From positions 1-64,000 of the forward strand of contig JAEUKE010000122.1 in NCBI GenBank assembly GCA_016794345.1: a stretch of 64,000 bases of DNA. Direction: 5' to 3'. Below the pieces are notes generated by a model. It was not told the DNA's origin and did not search any database. It saw only the letters and a list, made by a program, of their open reading frames with translations. This stretch comes from Myxococcales bacterium. Lineage in GTDB: Bacteria > Myxococcota_A > Polyangia > Polyangiales > Polyangiaceae. Shown here piece after piece: positions 7,441 through 16,610 of this stretch. A program made the translations under genes and the position numbers. Position 1 is the stretch's first letter, and each line of letters starts with the position of its first letter.

Positions 7441-10400
7441 ATGAAAGACCTCATCGTCGTCCATGCGAGCGCGCTGCCGGAGTCGGCTCAGGTCCTGGGC
7501 TTCCGCGGCCACGAGGCGATGAGCCGCCCGTACGTGTTCGACGTCTACGTGAACCTCACGCACCGCGAAGGCGCCGGCGTCGACCCGGCCGACGCGATCG
7601 GGACGCGCGCGATGGTGGGGTTCCGCCACGACTTGCTCGCGGTGCCCTTCCATTTCCACGGCGTGATCTCGGAGATGGAGCTCGTGCACGAGGTCGACGG
7701 AGGGCGCGGCGGCGACCGCTCGGTCTTCCGCCTCCGGCTCGTCCCGCAGCTCTGGGCGCTGGGCTTGTCGATGCACAGCCGCATCTTCACGAAGAAGTCG
7801 ATCCCCGAGGTGATCTCCACCGTCCTCGAGGACGCGGGCCTCGGCGGCGACTTCGAGCTCCGCCTCTCCGGCGCGTACGCGGTGGAGGAGCACGTGTGCC
7901 AGTACCGCGAGAGCGACCTGGCCTTCATCACGCGGTGGATGGAGCACGAGGGCCTCTATTATTTCTTCGAGCACGGCGGCGCGTCGGAGAAGCTCGTCAT
8001 CACGGACGACCTCGCCGTGCACGAAGAGCTGCGGCCCGGCGCCGTCCCCTACCATCCCGCGAAGGACGACGAGATCGCGGGCGAGGCGCTCCACTTCGCG
8101 ACCCTCGCCCGGCGCACCCTCCCGGCCGACGTCGTCGTGCAGGACTACGACTACGCGAAGCCCGCGCTCGACGTCCTCGGCACTGCAGCGGTCTCGCCGG
8201 ATGGGCTCGCGCACGTCTCGGTCTACGGCGACCGCGTCTTCTCCCCGGAGTCGGCAAAACGTGTCGCCGCGTTCCGCGCCCAGGCCCTGCTCGCGAGGGG
8301 CAAGGTGCTCAAGGCGCGCGGCACCCACCGGCATCTGCGGAGCGGGTACCGCTTCCAGATCGCAGATCACCCGCGCGCCGAGATCTCCCGCGAGTGGCTC
8401 GCCACGAAGGTCGAGCACGTCGGGCGCGTGAGCCACGGCGTGAGCGAGCTCGACGAGCTCATCGCGGACAAGAGCCCCGAGGTCTACCGGGTCGCGGTCG
8501 AGGCCATCCCCTCCGACGTAGTCTACCGCGAACAGCGCTCGACGCCCTGGCCGCGCATCCACGGCTTCGAGAACGGCGTCGTCGACGGCCCGTCGTCCAG
8601 CCAATACGCCCAGGTGGACGAGCAGGGGCGCTACGCCGTCAAGCTGCGCTTCGACGAAGGGCCGGGGAAAGACGGCCAGGCCTCGACCTGGGTCCGCATG
8701 GCGCAGCCGCACGGCGGTGGGATCGAGGGCTTTCATTTCCCGCTCCGGAAAGGGACGGAGGTCCTGGTCCAGTTCCTCGACGGAGATCCTGACCGCCCTG
8801 TCATCGGAGCCGTGCTGCCCAACGGCGCGACGCCCAGCCCCGTCACGGGAGCCAACAACACCAAAAATGTCCTCCAGACGGGCGGCAGCACCCGGATGGA
8901 GATCGAGGACCTCGGCGGCGGCCAATACATGCACACCACCACGCCCGTGCAGAACACGGGGATGTGGATGGGGACCGACGCCACGTCGGCCGGCGGCCAC
9001 AACACCGAGCTCTACAGCGGCGGCAGCGCCGGCAAATCCTTCGGGACGTACTTCGACCGCTTCATCGGCGGGACCAAGTCCGAGCACGTCGTCGGCGACG
9101 TCGGGCGGAGCTACGACTCGAGCTTCTTCACGAACGTGCTCAGCAATGTCCAGGAGGCGTACGAGTCGAACCAATCGACGACGGTCAAGTCGAGCGCGCT
9201 GCGCACGATCACCGGGACCCTGACCGACACGGTGAAGAAGCCCGTCGAGCAGAAGTACTCGTCCACCTGGACGCAGTCGATCACCTCCGACGTCGGCCAG
9301 AGCTTCCAGTCGAAGCTCGGCTTCGAGGTGAAGGCCGAGCAAGCGATGCACGTGTTGGCCAAGGGCGAGGGGACACACGAGGTCGGCCTCGCCGTCACCG
9401 TCAACGGCGCGCTCTCCAAACACGTCGCCACCGCGGGCTACAAGCTCGAGGCGAAGCCCGACGCCAACACCCACGTGACCGCGAACCTGAAGGTGCGCGG
9501 CGACGTGAACGCGGTGTTCTCCTCGCCCGACACGACGGTCGACGGCGACACGAGCGTGCTCATCGACGCCGGCTCCAAGGTCGAAGCCAAGGCGCAGGAG
9601 ATCGGCGTGGTCGGCTCTGCCTCCATCAAGCTGACCGGGCCGAAGATCGACATCCTCGGTGGTGACGTGCTCATCAAGGGCGGCAACATCTCGTTCTCTG
9701 CTTCGACCAACGTCGGGGTGAAGGCGGAGGCGCAGGTCGTGGCGGCGACGGGCGGCGTCAACGCGATCAACGGAGGCCCACACGCCACGTTCACCGCGGG
9801 GCTCATCGCGCTCAACGTGATGGCCGGCGACGGCTCCGGGCTCGGCCTCGCGGTCGACGCCTTGCTCGCGCTCGACTCGCCGGTCGCCAATCGCCTGGCC
9901 GAGCTCATGAAGGCCGGCTGGACGATCCAATACGGCGAGCCCGGCTCGGGGAGCTACATCGACAGGGCGCGGAAGATCATTGTGCTCGACCCGAGTCTGC
10001 AGTCCGATCCGCAAGCGGCCACCGAGACGCTGAGCCGGCTGTCGGACCGCGCGCTCAACCCGGCGACGCCGCAACACATGCAAGAGGAGCCGAACTCTTG
10101 CGCCATGGCTTCGAGCCGCATGGTCATCGACTCCCAGACGGGCATCGATCCGGGGGAAGCAACCCTGCGAAACCAGTCGTCGCAGATGCCCAACGGGTAC
10201 AACCCCCAGAGCGGGACGGTGAACACGACCGTCGACGACCTCCTCCGCCAGAACGGCGTGCCCAACGCCGCCGAGCCGCGTCCGCTCTCGGTCGACGATC
10301 TCGCCACGCACACCGCAAACGGCGATCCGGCGATCGTCTCGCTCAACCATTACGACGCAAACGGCGACCGCGTCGGCGGTCACGCCATCGTCGTCGACGG

Positions 10401-10584
10401 CGTGACGACGAACCCCGACGGCACGCGCAACATCCTCATCCGGGATCCGGCGAGCGGACAGATGTCCATGCCGGAGGACCAGTTCATGAACAACTACTAC
10501 AACAGCCCCAATCCGGGGCAGGGCCACACGAGCTATCGCGGCGTGGGCATCACGACCGACGGGTCAGGAGACACCGGACCGTGA
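7441..10584 (+). CDS. type VI secretion VgrG spike with C-terminal papain-like extension (specialised VgrG)
   Basis: A 1047-residue VgrG. VgrG trimers cap the Hcp tube and carry effectors into target cells. Residues ~1-390 form the gp27-like hub, with the family hallmark CQYRESDLAFITRWMEHEG near 156-174. Residues ~420-461 form the gp5 OB-fold (MAQPHGG, FPLRKGTEVLVQFLDGDPDRP). Residues ~500-780 form the repetitive beta-prism needle. After that, ~265 extra residues are absent from the second VgrG. Residues 826-874 (AGWTIQYGEPGSGSY, IIVLDP, ETLSRLSDRALNP) resemble a domain that elsewhere carries HExxH. Residues 882-1030 look like a C39/papain-like peptidase: Cys887 in EEPNSCAMASS, His981 in GGHAIVVDG, Asp1002 in IRDPASG. 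The stop overlaps the next gene as GTGA, as for a toxin with its immunity gene. The enzymatic role is inferred. Confidence 0.88.
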   Translation: MKDLIVVHASALPESAQVLGFRGHEAMSRPYVFDVYVNLTHREGAGVDPADAIGTRAMVGFRHDLLAVPFHFHGVISEMELVHEVDGGRGGDRSVFRLRLVPQLWALGLSMHSRIFTKKSIPEVISTVLEDAGLGGDFELRLSGAYAVEEHVCQYRESDLAFITRWMEHEGLYYFFEHGGASEKLVITDDLAVHEELRPGAVPYHPAKDDEIAGEALHFATLARRTLPADVVVQDYDYAKPALDVLGTAAVSPDGLAHVSVYGDRVFSPESAKRVAAFRAQALLARGKVLKARGTHRHLRSGYRFQIADHPRAEISREWLATKVEHVGRVSHGVSELDELIADKSPEVYRVAVEAIPSDVVYREQRSTPWPRIHGFENGVVDGPSSSQYAQVDEQGRYAVKLRFDEGPGKDGQASTWVRMAQPHGGGIEGFHFPLRKGTEVLVQFLDGDPDRPVIGAVLPNGATPSPVTGANNTKNVLQTGGSTRMEIEDLGGGQYMHTTTPVQNTGMWMGTDATSAGGHNTELYSGGSAGKSFGTYFDRFIGGTKSEHVVGDVGRSYDSSFFTNVLSNVQEAYESNQSTTVKSSALRTITGTLTDTVKKPVEQKYSSTWTQSITSDVGQSFQSKLGFEVKAEQAMHVLAKGEGTHEVGLAVTVNGALSKHVATAGYKLEAKPDANTHVTANLKVRGDVNAVFSSPDTTVDGDTSVLIDAGSKVEAKAQEIGVVGSASIKLTGPKIDILGGDVLIKGGNISFSASTNVGVKAEAQVVAATGGVNAINGGPHATFTAGLIALNVMAGDGSGLGLAVDALLALDSPVANRLAELMKAGWTIQYGEPGSGSYIDRARKIIVLDPSLQSDPQAATETLSRLSDRALNPATPQHMQEEPNSCAMASSRMVIDSQTGIDPGEATLRNQSSQMPNGYNPQSGTVNTTVDDLLRQNGVPNAAEPRPLSVDDLATHTANGDPAIVSLNHYDANGDRVGGHAIVVDGVTTNPDGTRNILIRDPASGQMSMPEDQFMNNYYNSPNPGQGHTSYRGVGITTDGSGDTGP

Positions 10585-11234
10585 GCGCGCCGCTGGTCGC
10601 ATCGAAAGCCGCCGCCGAGGCGTGGGGCGTCCCGGTGGCGGACGCTCGCGCCACGCGCGTCACCTCGTATTATCCGTGGTGCAAGCGATTCGAGGTCTTC
10701 TTCGTGACCGGCCCGGAGCGTCGTCAGGCCCTCGTCGCGGCCGACCCGGCCGGCTCCGTTCTCCGATTCACGGGAGAACGAGGGGTGCCGGCTGGCGTCG
10801 AGCGGGGCGCCCGTCTCGCGGCGCTGAACGACCTCCTGGCGGCAGAGGCGGGCGCGCTCCCCGGGAAGCTCTCCGCCGAGGAGCTCGCCAATGCTATCCG
10901 AGCGTTCTTGGTGGACCCGTCCGGGTTCGTCGCCTCGAAGGCGTTTCTGGAGCTCCAGCAGAAGTCGAAGGCCCTCGACCTGTGGACGTATCTCGCCCCC
11001 CATCTGCCCGGCGCCGATCGCCACTCCCAGTCGGAGCGACGCGAGCTGTTCGTCCGCGCTTGCGAGGACCCGGTGCTCGACGACCGAGGAGGGGCTTGGT
11101 CGCTCGACTTCTCCTACTTCACGCGCTCGGGCGCGGTGGAGAAGTGGCACGTCGAGGGCGACGCGACGCGGATCACGAGCGCCGTCGACTCGGTGGCGTT
11201 GCCGCCCAACACCTTCAGCCCCCCGGTCGAGTGA
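10581..11234 (+). CDS. unknown protein in immunity position after the specialised VgrG
   Basis: A 217-residue protein starting at a GTG that overlaps the VgrG stop by four bases. No signal peptide or membrane segment is visible, so it should be cytoplasmic. The sequence is mixed alpha/beta with an N-terminal SYYPWCKRFEVFFVTGPE strand pair and a C-terminal WSLDFSYFTRSGAVEKWHV. I recognise no family. The tight coupling to a VgrG with a putative peptidase tail makes a cognate immunity protein the leading guess; an adaptor or chaperone is the alternative. The same frame stays open far upstream inside vgrG, but that part is out of frame with vgrG and not supported. Confidence 0.7.
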   Translation: MSAPLVASKAAAEAWGVPVADARATRVTSYYPWCKRFEVFFVTGPERRQALVAADPAGSVLRFTGERGVPAGVERGARLAALNDLLAAEAGALPGKLSAEELANAIRAFLVDPSGFVASKAFLELQQKSKALDLWTYLAPHLPGADRHSQSERRELFVRACEDPVLDDRGGAWSLDFSYFTRSGAVEKWHVEGDATRITSAVDSVALPPNTFSPPVE

Positions 11235-11238
11235 CCCG

Positions 11239-11670
11239 ATGAGCCTGCTCGACACCATCGAAGGCCTCACGAAGACCCGACCGCTCGGCCGAGACGAGGT
11301 CGAGGGCGCGCTCGACGTCTCGTTGCGCGGCGACCCGGAGAACCAGAACCGGTACATCGAGGTGCTGCGGTCCTTCCGCAACGCGCCCGGGATCAAGGCG
11401 GTGGAGCTGCGCCTGCCGCTCCGCGGCGCGACCCGAAAAGACGGGATGCTCCTCGTCGATCTCGACCCGGCGGCATCCGAGACGATCCCCGGCGACGCGG
11501 TCAGGGCGCGCTTCGGCGAGCCCTCCGAGGTGATCGAGCCCGAGCCGGAGCAGCCGAAAGACGCGCCCCATTACCTATCGTACACCAGACCTTGGGGCTT
11601 CTTGCGGTTCGGCTACGCGAAGCCTTCCTGGGACGTGCTCTTGACCTTCGTGATCGACGTGGAGCGGTGA
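11239..11670 (+). CDS. unknown small protein between the two vgrG genes
   Basis: A 143-residue, probably cytoplasmic protein (MSLLDTIEGLTKTRPLGRDEVEGALDV at the N-terminus). The C-terminal half contains SYTRPWGFLRFGYAKPSWDVLLTFVIDVE, a strand-rich stretch that looks like a binding surface. It starts 4 bases after the preceding stop and ends 10 bases before the second vgrG, so it belongs to the same transcript. No family is recognised. It may be a second immunity protein, an effector-loading factor, or a partner of the 217-residue protein just upstream. Confidence 0.65.
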   Translation: MSLLDTIEGLTKTRPLGRDEVEGALDVSLRGDPENQNRYIEVLRSFRNAPGIKAVELRLPLRGATRKDGMLLVDLDPAASETIPGDAVRARFGEPSEVIEPEPEQPKDAPHYLSYTRPWGFLRFGYAKPSWDVLLTFVIDVER

Positions 11671-11680
11671 GGAGGAAACG

Positions 11681-14062
11681 ATGGCGAGCGATCTCTTCGT
11701 CCTGAGCTGCGGTGGCATTCCGGACTCGAGCCTGGTCATGGGCTTTCGAGGCACCGAGGCCATCGGGAAGCCCTACCGCTTCGACGTCTACGTCTCCGTC
11801 CACCGCGGGCTCGGCGCCGGCGTGGAGCTCGGGGACGTCGTGGGCAGCCGCGCCAAGCTGATGGTGCGCCAGCCGAACCTGCTCGACCCGAGGCCGCCGT
11901 TCCTCTTCGCCGGCATCGTGAGCCAGGCGGAGCTCGTGAACGAGTTCGACGAGCGCGCGGTCTTCCGCGTCACCATCGTCCCCGAGATCTGGCGGCTGGG
12001 CTTGGCCCTGCACTCGCGGATCTTCACGAAGAAGACCATCCCCGAGATCCTGTCCGAGGTGCTGACCGAAAACGGCGTCGAGAGCTTCGAGCTCCGCCTC
12101 ACCGGCAGCTACCCGACGGAGGAGCACGTCTGCCAATACAAGGAGAGCGACCTCGCCTTCCTCTCGCGCTGGATGGAGCACGAGGGGATGTATTATTTCT
12201 TCGAGCACGGCGACGACGGCGAGACCCTCGTCATCACCGACGACAAGTCCTCGCACACGCGCCTCGTCCCCGGGCAGGCCGTTCGTTATCACCCTGCCAG
12301 CGAAGACGAGCTCGCCGGCGAGGCCCTGCACCGTGTCTCGTCGCGGTACAGCGCCCTGCCCGCCATCGTCAAAGTGACCGACTACGACTACGCGAAGCCC
12401 GCGCTCGAGCTCGCCGGCACGGCGCAGGTCTCTCCGCAGGGGCTCGCCGAATACAACCTCTATGGCGATCGCTCGTTCACGCCCGATCAGGTCAAGCAGC
12501 AGGCTGCGCTCCGCGCCGAGGCCTTCAAGGCCGGCCAGGAGGTGCTCTCGGCCAGGGGCACCGCGCGTTACCTGCGGACGGGTTATCTGTTCGAGCTCGA
12601 GGACCACCCGCGCGGTCAGCTCAACATCGAATACCTCGTGACCGAGTTGACCCACCTCGGCCGCCAGGACGTTGGGGTCAGCGAGCTCGACGCGCTCATC
12701 ACCGACAAGAGCCCGGAGATCTACCGCGTCGCGCTGAGCGGCATCCCTGCCGCGACGCAGTTCCGCAGCGAGCGCGCGACGCCCTGGCCGCGCATCCATT
12801 GTTTCGAGAACGCGGTCGTCGACGGGCCCGCGACCAGCGAATACGCGCAGATCGACGAGCAGGGTCGCTACGCGGTCAAGTTCAAGTTCGACGAGGGACC
12901 GAACAAAGACGGCAAGGCCTCCACCTGGGTCCGCATGGCCCAGCCACACGGCGGCTCGGTCGAGGGGTTCCACTTCCCGCTGCGCAAGAAGACCGAGGTG
13001 CTGATCTCGTTCCTCGGCGGTGACCCGGACCGCCCCGTCATCGCGTCGGTGTTGCCCAACGCCTCGACGCCGAGCCCCGTCACCTCGTCGAACAACACGA
13101 AGAACGTCATCCAGACGGGCGGCGCCTCCCGCATCGAGATCGAAGATCAGGCGGGCGGCCAATACATGAAGCAGTTCACGCCCGTCGCCAACACGATGAT
13201 GTGGATGGGCTTCGACGGCACGAGCCCGCAGGGTCACAACGTCGAGCTCTCGACGGACGGCAGCGGCCTCGAGTCCTTCGGCACGTATTTCGATCGCTTC
13301 ATCGGCGGCACGAAGAACGAGCACGTGGTGGGCGACGTCTCGCGCAACTACGACTCGAACTACCTGACCACCGTCCTCGGGAACGTCGTGCAGACCTACG
13401 TCGGCAATCAATCGACGACGGTCACCGGCAGCGTCGACCGGACCATCAACGGCACGCTGACCGAGACCGTGGTCGGCGCCGTCTCGCAGACCTACCTCGA
13501 CACAGCCACGCAGACCGTGGTGGGGGACGTCTCACAGGCGTTCCTCGCCAAACACACGCTGGACGTCACCGGGGACCAGACGACCAAGGTCGGCGGGTCG
13601 ACGACGCACACCTACGAGGCCGGGCTCACGGTCACCGTGAACGGGGCGACCTCCACACACACCGCGAACGTAGGCTACGAGCTCGAGGTGAAGCCGGACG
13701 CCACCATGCACGCGACGAACAAGTTCGACATGCGCGGCGACGCGACCGCTCGGCTCTCGTCGGACGCGACGAACGTGAACGGCGACACCTCCGTCTCCGT
13801 GTCCGCCGGATCGAAGATCACCATCAGCTCGAGCGAGATCACGGTCAACGGAACGACCCTGGTCAAGCTCAGCGGCCCGAGCGTCATCGAGATCGTCGGC
13901 GGCGACGTCACGGTGAGCGGCGGCAACATCGCGATCGCCGCCGCCTCGAGCCTCGTCCAGGCGGCCGGCGCCGCCTTCGAGATGAAGGCCGGCGCAGGGG
14001 CCACCATCGTGGGCGGCCCCTTGGTGGACGTCCACGCCGGCATCATCAAGCTGAACTCCTGA
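11681..14062 (+). CDS. type VI secretion VgrG spike protein (no effector extension)
   Basis: A 793-residue VgrG closely related to the one upstream. The hub hallmark CQYKESDLAFLSRWMEHEG lies near 147-165. The OB-fold motif FPLRKKTEVLISFLGGDPDRP follows, then a long Thr/Val/Gly-rich beta-prism with repeats such as VNGDTSVSVSAGSKITI. It stops where the needle ends, with no added catalytic domain. The start has one of the best ribosome binding sites in the window, GAGGAGGAAACG before ATG. The two VgrGs probably arose by duplication and may form heterotrimers. It is followed after one base by the next gene. Confidence 0.93.
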   Translation: MASDLFVLSCGGIPDSSLVMGFRGTEAIGKPYRFDVYVSVHRGLGAGVELGDVVGSRAKLMVRQPNLLDPRPPFLFAGIVSQAELVNEFDERAVFRVTIVPEIWRLGLALHSRIFTKKTIPEILSEVLTENGVESFELRLTGSYPTEEHVCQYKESDLAFLSRWMEHEGMYYFFEHGDDGETLVITDDKSSHTRLVPGQAVRYHPASEDELAGEALHRVSSRYSALPAIVKVTDYDYAKPALELAGTAQVSPQGLAEYNLYGDRSFTPDQVKQQAALRAEAFKAGQEVLSARGTARYLRTGYLFELEDHPRGQLNIEYLVTELTHLGRQDVGVSELDALITDKSPEIYRVALSGIPAATQFRSERATPWPRIHCFENAVVDGPATSEYAQIDEQGRYAVKFKFDEGPNKDGKASTWVRMAQPHGGSVEGFHFPLRKKTEVLISFLGGDPDRPVIASVLPNASTPSPVTSSNNTKNVIQTGGASRIEIEDQAGGQYMKQFTPVANTMMWMGFDGTSPQGHNVELSTDGSGLESFGTYFDRFIGGTKNEHVVGDVSRNYDSNYLTTVLGNVVQTYVGNQSTTVTGSVDRTINGTLTETVVGAVSQTYLDTATQTVVGDVSQAFLAKHTLDVTGDQTTKVGGSTTHTYEAGLTVTVNGATSTHTANVGYELEVKPDATMHATNKFDMRGDATARLSSDATNVNGDTSVSVSAGSKITISSSEITVNGTTLVKLSGPSVIEIVGGDVTVSGGNIAIAAASSLVQAAGAAFEMKAGAGATIVGGPLVDVHAGIIKLNS

Positions 14063-14063
14063 C

Positions 14064-14546
14064 ATGACCGCCGAGAACAAGCCCCAATCGCTCGCGCTCC
14101 CCTCCGGCTACGCGATCGACGTGCGCACCGCCCCAGAGGAGCTCGTCGTTCGTGCGCCGAGCGGCGGAATCTGTTTGCGTGTGCACCTCACGCCCGAGGG
14201 GCCCCGCGTGGAGATCGACGCAGGGTCCATCGCGCTGCGGAGCGAAGGAGAGATCTCGCTCGCAGGGTCCCGCATCGTCCTCGAAGGGCGCGAAGGCGTC
14301 GCGCTGCGGAGCGGCGCCGATCTCGCCATCGAGGCCGAGGGCACGCTCCGCACCACGGCGACCGAGCAGCTCATCGAAGCCACGAAGGGCGACATCCACG
14401 TCGAGGCCAACGACGACGTCCGGGTGGACGGCGAGCGAATCCGGCTCAACTCCCCCGACGCGGCGCCCATCCGCAGGCTCGATCGCGAGGCGATCGAACG
14501 CGGCAAGGGCATCGTCGTTCCGTCCCGGGAGGGCGAGGGCGCGTGA
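14064..14546 (+). CDS. small VgrG-needle-like protein, function unknown
   Basis: A 160-residue protein directly after the second vgrG. Residues ~30-125 consist of short beta-repeats (GGICLRVHLTPEGPRVEI, GEISLAGSRIVLEG, GDIHVEANDDVRVDG) with the same rhythm as the VgrG gp5-like needle. It looks like a detached piece of spike or a tip-binding protein. No signal peptide is present. The start is one base after the vgrG stop, and the end overlaps the DUF2169 gene by GTGA, so it belongs firmly in the secretion operon. I do not know a named family for it. Confidence 0.65.
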   Translation: MTAENKPQSLALPSGYAIDVRTAPEELVVRAPSGGICLRVHLTPEGPRVEIDAGSIALRSEGEISLAGSRIVLEGREGVALRSGADLAIEAEGTLRTTATEQLIEATKGDIHVEANDDVRVDGERIRLNSPDAAPIRRLDREAIERGKGIVVPSREGEGA

Positions 14547-15520
14547 AGCTCTTCGTCGACGCGCCTGTCGCGGCGGGGCTCATCCGCACCGAGCGCTCGG
14601 AGGACGTCCTGCTCGCCGCGCTCGTGGTCCGGCGCCGCTATGGCATCGGCGAGGGTGCCCTCGTCGATCCGCCCGCGGACAAGCCGCCGGCTGCGATCCG
14701 ATACGAAGCCGTCGACAACGGCGAATACGGGGAGCTCCCGCCGGACGAGGTGGCACCGCGCACCGGCACCGACGTGATGGTGCTCGGGGATGCCGTCTGC
14801 CCGGAGCCGCGGATCGCCACGCGGGTGGAGGTCAAGGTCGGGGCCTACCACCTCCCGATCGACGTGTTCGGTGATCGGGTGTGGGAGACCTTGCCGGGTG
14901 GCCTCCTGCCCTCCGAGCCGAAGCCCTTCGTGCGAATGCCCATCACGTACCAGAACGCTTATGGAGGCTCGTCGGACTTCAGCGAATACGGGCCCACGCC
15001 TTGGTACAAGAACCCCGTCGGGAAGGGCTATTACCTCAAGGCCGCGGAGGCCAAAGGCGCGCCGCTCCCCAACGTGGAGTCCCCCGACTCGCACATCAAG
15101 GTCTGGGACGACCGGCCGGCTCCGGTCGGGCTCGGTCCCTACCCGGCGATGTGGGGGCTGAAATGGGAGAAGTACGTCGAGCTCCTCCCGGAGCAGGAGA
15201 AGATCGACGTCCATCCCGATCGCGGGCTCTACGATCGCGCGCACCCGCTGCTCTCCGGCAAGCCGGTCGAGCCCGGGCCGATGCGCATCGTCGGTATGAG
15301 CGTGAAGCCGATCCAGTTCGACATCCCACCATGCCCCGTCGCCGCGGAGATCACCGTGGGGCAGACGAGCGCCCTGCGTGATCTCGCCCTCGAGGAGATC
15401 CTGGTCGATCTGCGGGAGAACGTGGTGGATCTGACCTGGCGAAAGATGTTCCGTTACAACTTCGTCCGGCATGAGAGGCGGGAGACGCGCGTCGTCCCGC
15501 GGCCGGCGTCAGCGAGGTGA
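14543..15520 (+). CDS. DUF2169 family type VI secretion accessory protein (first copy)
   Basis: A 325-residue DUF2169 protein. Members are found beside vgrG and PAAR genes and are thought to be adaptors for effector or spike-tip loading. The diagnostic stretch is MPITYQNAYGGSSDF followed by NPVGKGYY, near residues 132-164. An N-terminal beta-rich part contains DVMVLGDAVCPEPRIATRVEVKVG. The start is a GTG overlapping the previous stop by four bases. It is shorter than the copy further downstream (325 versus 395 residues) and differs at its N-terminus, so the two probably serve different partners. Confidence 0.85.
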   Translation: MKLFVDAPVAAGLIRTERSEDVLLAALVVRRRYGIGEGALVDPPADKPPAAIRYEAVDNGEYGELPPDEVAPRTGTDVMVLGDAVCPEPRIATRVEVKVGAYHLPIDVFGDRVWETLPGGLLPSEPKPFVRMPITYQNAYGGSSDFSEYGPTPWYKNPVGKGYYLKAAEAKGAPLPNVESPDSHIKVWDDRPAPVGLGPYPAMWGLKWEKYVELLPEQEKIDVHPDRGLYDRAHPLLSGKPVEPGPMRIVGMSVKPIQFDIPPCPVAAEITVGQTSALRDLALEEILVDLRENVVDLTWRKMFRYNFVRHERRETRVVPRPASAR

Positions 15521-15526
15521 GAGCGT

Positions 15527-16606
15527 ATGGACACGTTTCCGAAGAAGCCTCCGTACTTCATCATCACGCTCGATCGGCACGGCCCCACCATGGGCCTCTA
15601 CGCGATGTTCTCGCAGATGTTCATCCCGCCGGTCATCCCGGCGCCGGCGTGGCACATCGGCTTCGCGACCGAGAACATGTCCCGCTTCGGACTCGGCGTG
15701 GACAAGTGGAACGACGACGTGAAGGCGGACGGGCAGTCGATCTGCTCGGTGGGGAACTCGCCATGGCCCCTCATCCCGCACTGGAACCTGTTTCCGTATC
15801 CCGGCATCCCGATCAACCCGAACGTCTTCATCCCGCTCCTCATCATCCTCTCGTCGAGCACGAGCTTCCTGGCGGTCGGGAGCGTTGTGGCCAAGAAAGG
15901 CCCCGTCGCGGTCATGATCCCGGGCGTGAAGGTCATCGGGACGAACCTCGCGTGCAACGAGCCGATCCCGCTCCCGACCGACATCGTCATCTTCGGTAGC
16001 TCGACGGTCGTCCTCGGGTTCACCCTGGGCGATCTCGTCGCGGCGCTCGTCCGCTGGGCCATCCAGATCGCGATCGCCTTCGCGATGAAGGTGCTCGGCA
16101 AGGTCGTCGGCGCGCTCGGAAAGAAGTTCGCGGGCTGGCTCGGGACCAAGATCGCGGGCCGGTTCACGAGCGGCCTGGGCGCCAAGGTCGGCAACTTCCT
16201 CCAGAAGATCGGCGGGCTCGGCCCGAAGGGCCCGCCCGGCTTCTTGAAGCGCATGCACCTCAACGCGCTCAATCGCCTCGGCATCAAGCCGCAGTTCTTC
16301 ACGCCGAAGCCCCAGAGCGGCCTCTTCGGCAAGCTCGACAACGTCTTCGGTGCCGGTTACGTCGACAAGTTCCTGCAAGGCAAGGGCTTCCCGGTCGACA
16401 AGATCTACAACCCGGGCCAGTTCCAGAGCCTCTCCGACAAGCTCATCGGGATCGAGAAGGACATCGGCAAGAACCTCCTCACCAAGATCGGCATGCCGGA
16501 GGTGAAGCAGCAGCTCGGTATCGGCCAGAGCTACAGCCCGTCTCTGGCCGATCGGTTCGGTTCGTGGATCGACGGCCAATCCGAGATGATCAACCCGAAG
16601 CCCTGA
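15527..16606 (+). CDS. PAAR-like spike-tip protein with C-terminal helical/Lys-rich extension
   Basis: A 359-residue protein. Residues ~1-160 are Pro/Ile/Gly-rich with strand repeats (SQMFIPPVIPAPAW, PYPGIPINPNVFIPL, GPVAVMIPGVKVIG, PLPTDIVIFGSSTV). They resemble DUF4150/PAAR-like spike tips carried between DUF2169 genes. Residues ~165-195 (DLVAALVRWAIQIAIAFAM) are hydrophobic and amphipathic. The remainder is basic and helical (KKFAGWLGTKIAGRF), ending without a recognised domain. The extension could be an effector, perhaps membrane-active, or a docking region. It lies between the two DUF2169 genes (6- and 4-base gaps). The PAAR assignment rests on context and composition rather than a clear PAAR motif. 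Confidence 0.6.
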   Translation: MDTFPKKPPYFIITLDRHGPTMGLYAMFSQMFIPPVIPAPAWHIGFATENMSRFGLGVDKWNDDVKADGQSICSVGNSPWPLIPHWNLFPYPGIPINPNVFIPLLIILSSSTSFLAVGSVVAKKGPVAVMIPGVKVIGTNLACNEPIPLPTDIVIFGSSTVVLGFTLGDLVAALVRWAIQIAIAFAMKVLGKVVGALGKKFAGWLGTKIAGRFTSGLGAKVGNFLQKIGGLGPKGPPGFLKRMHLNALNRLGIKPQFFTPKPQSGLFGKLDNVFGAGYVDKFLQGKGFPVDKIYNPGQFQSLSDKLIGIEKDIGKNLLTKIGMPEVKQQLGIGQSYSPSLADRFGSWIDGQSEMINPKP

Positions 16607-16610
16607 CCCA

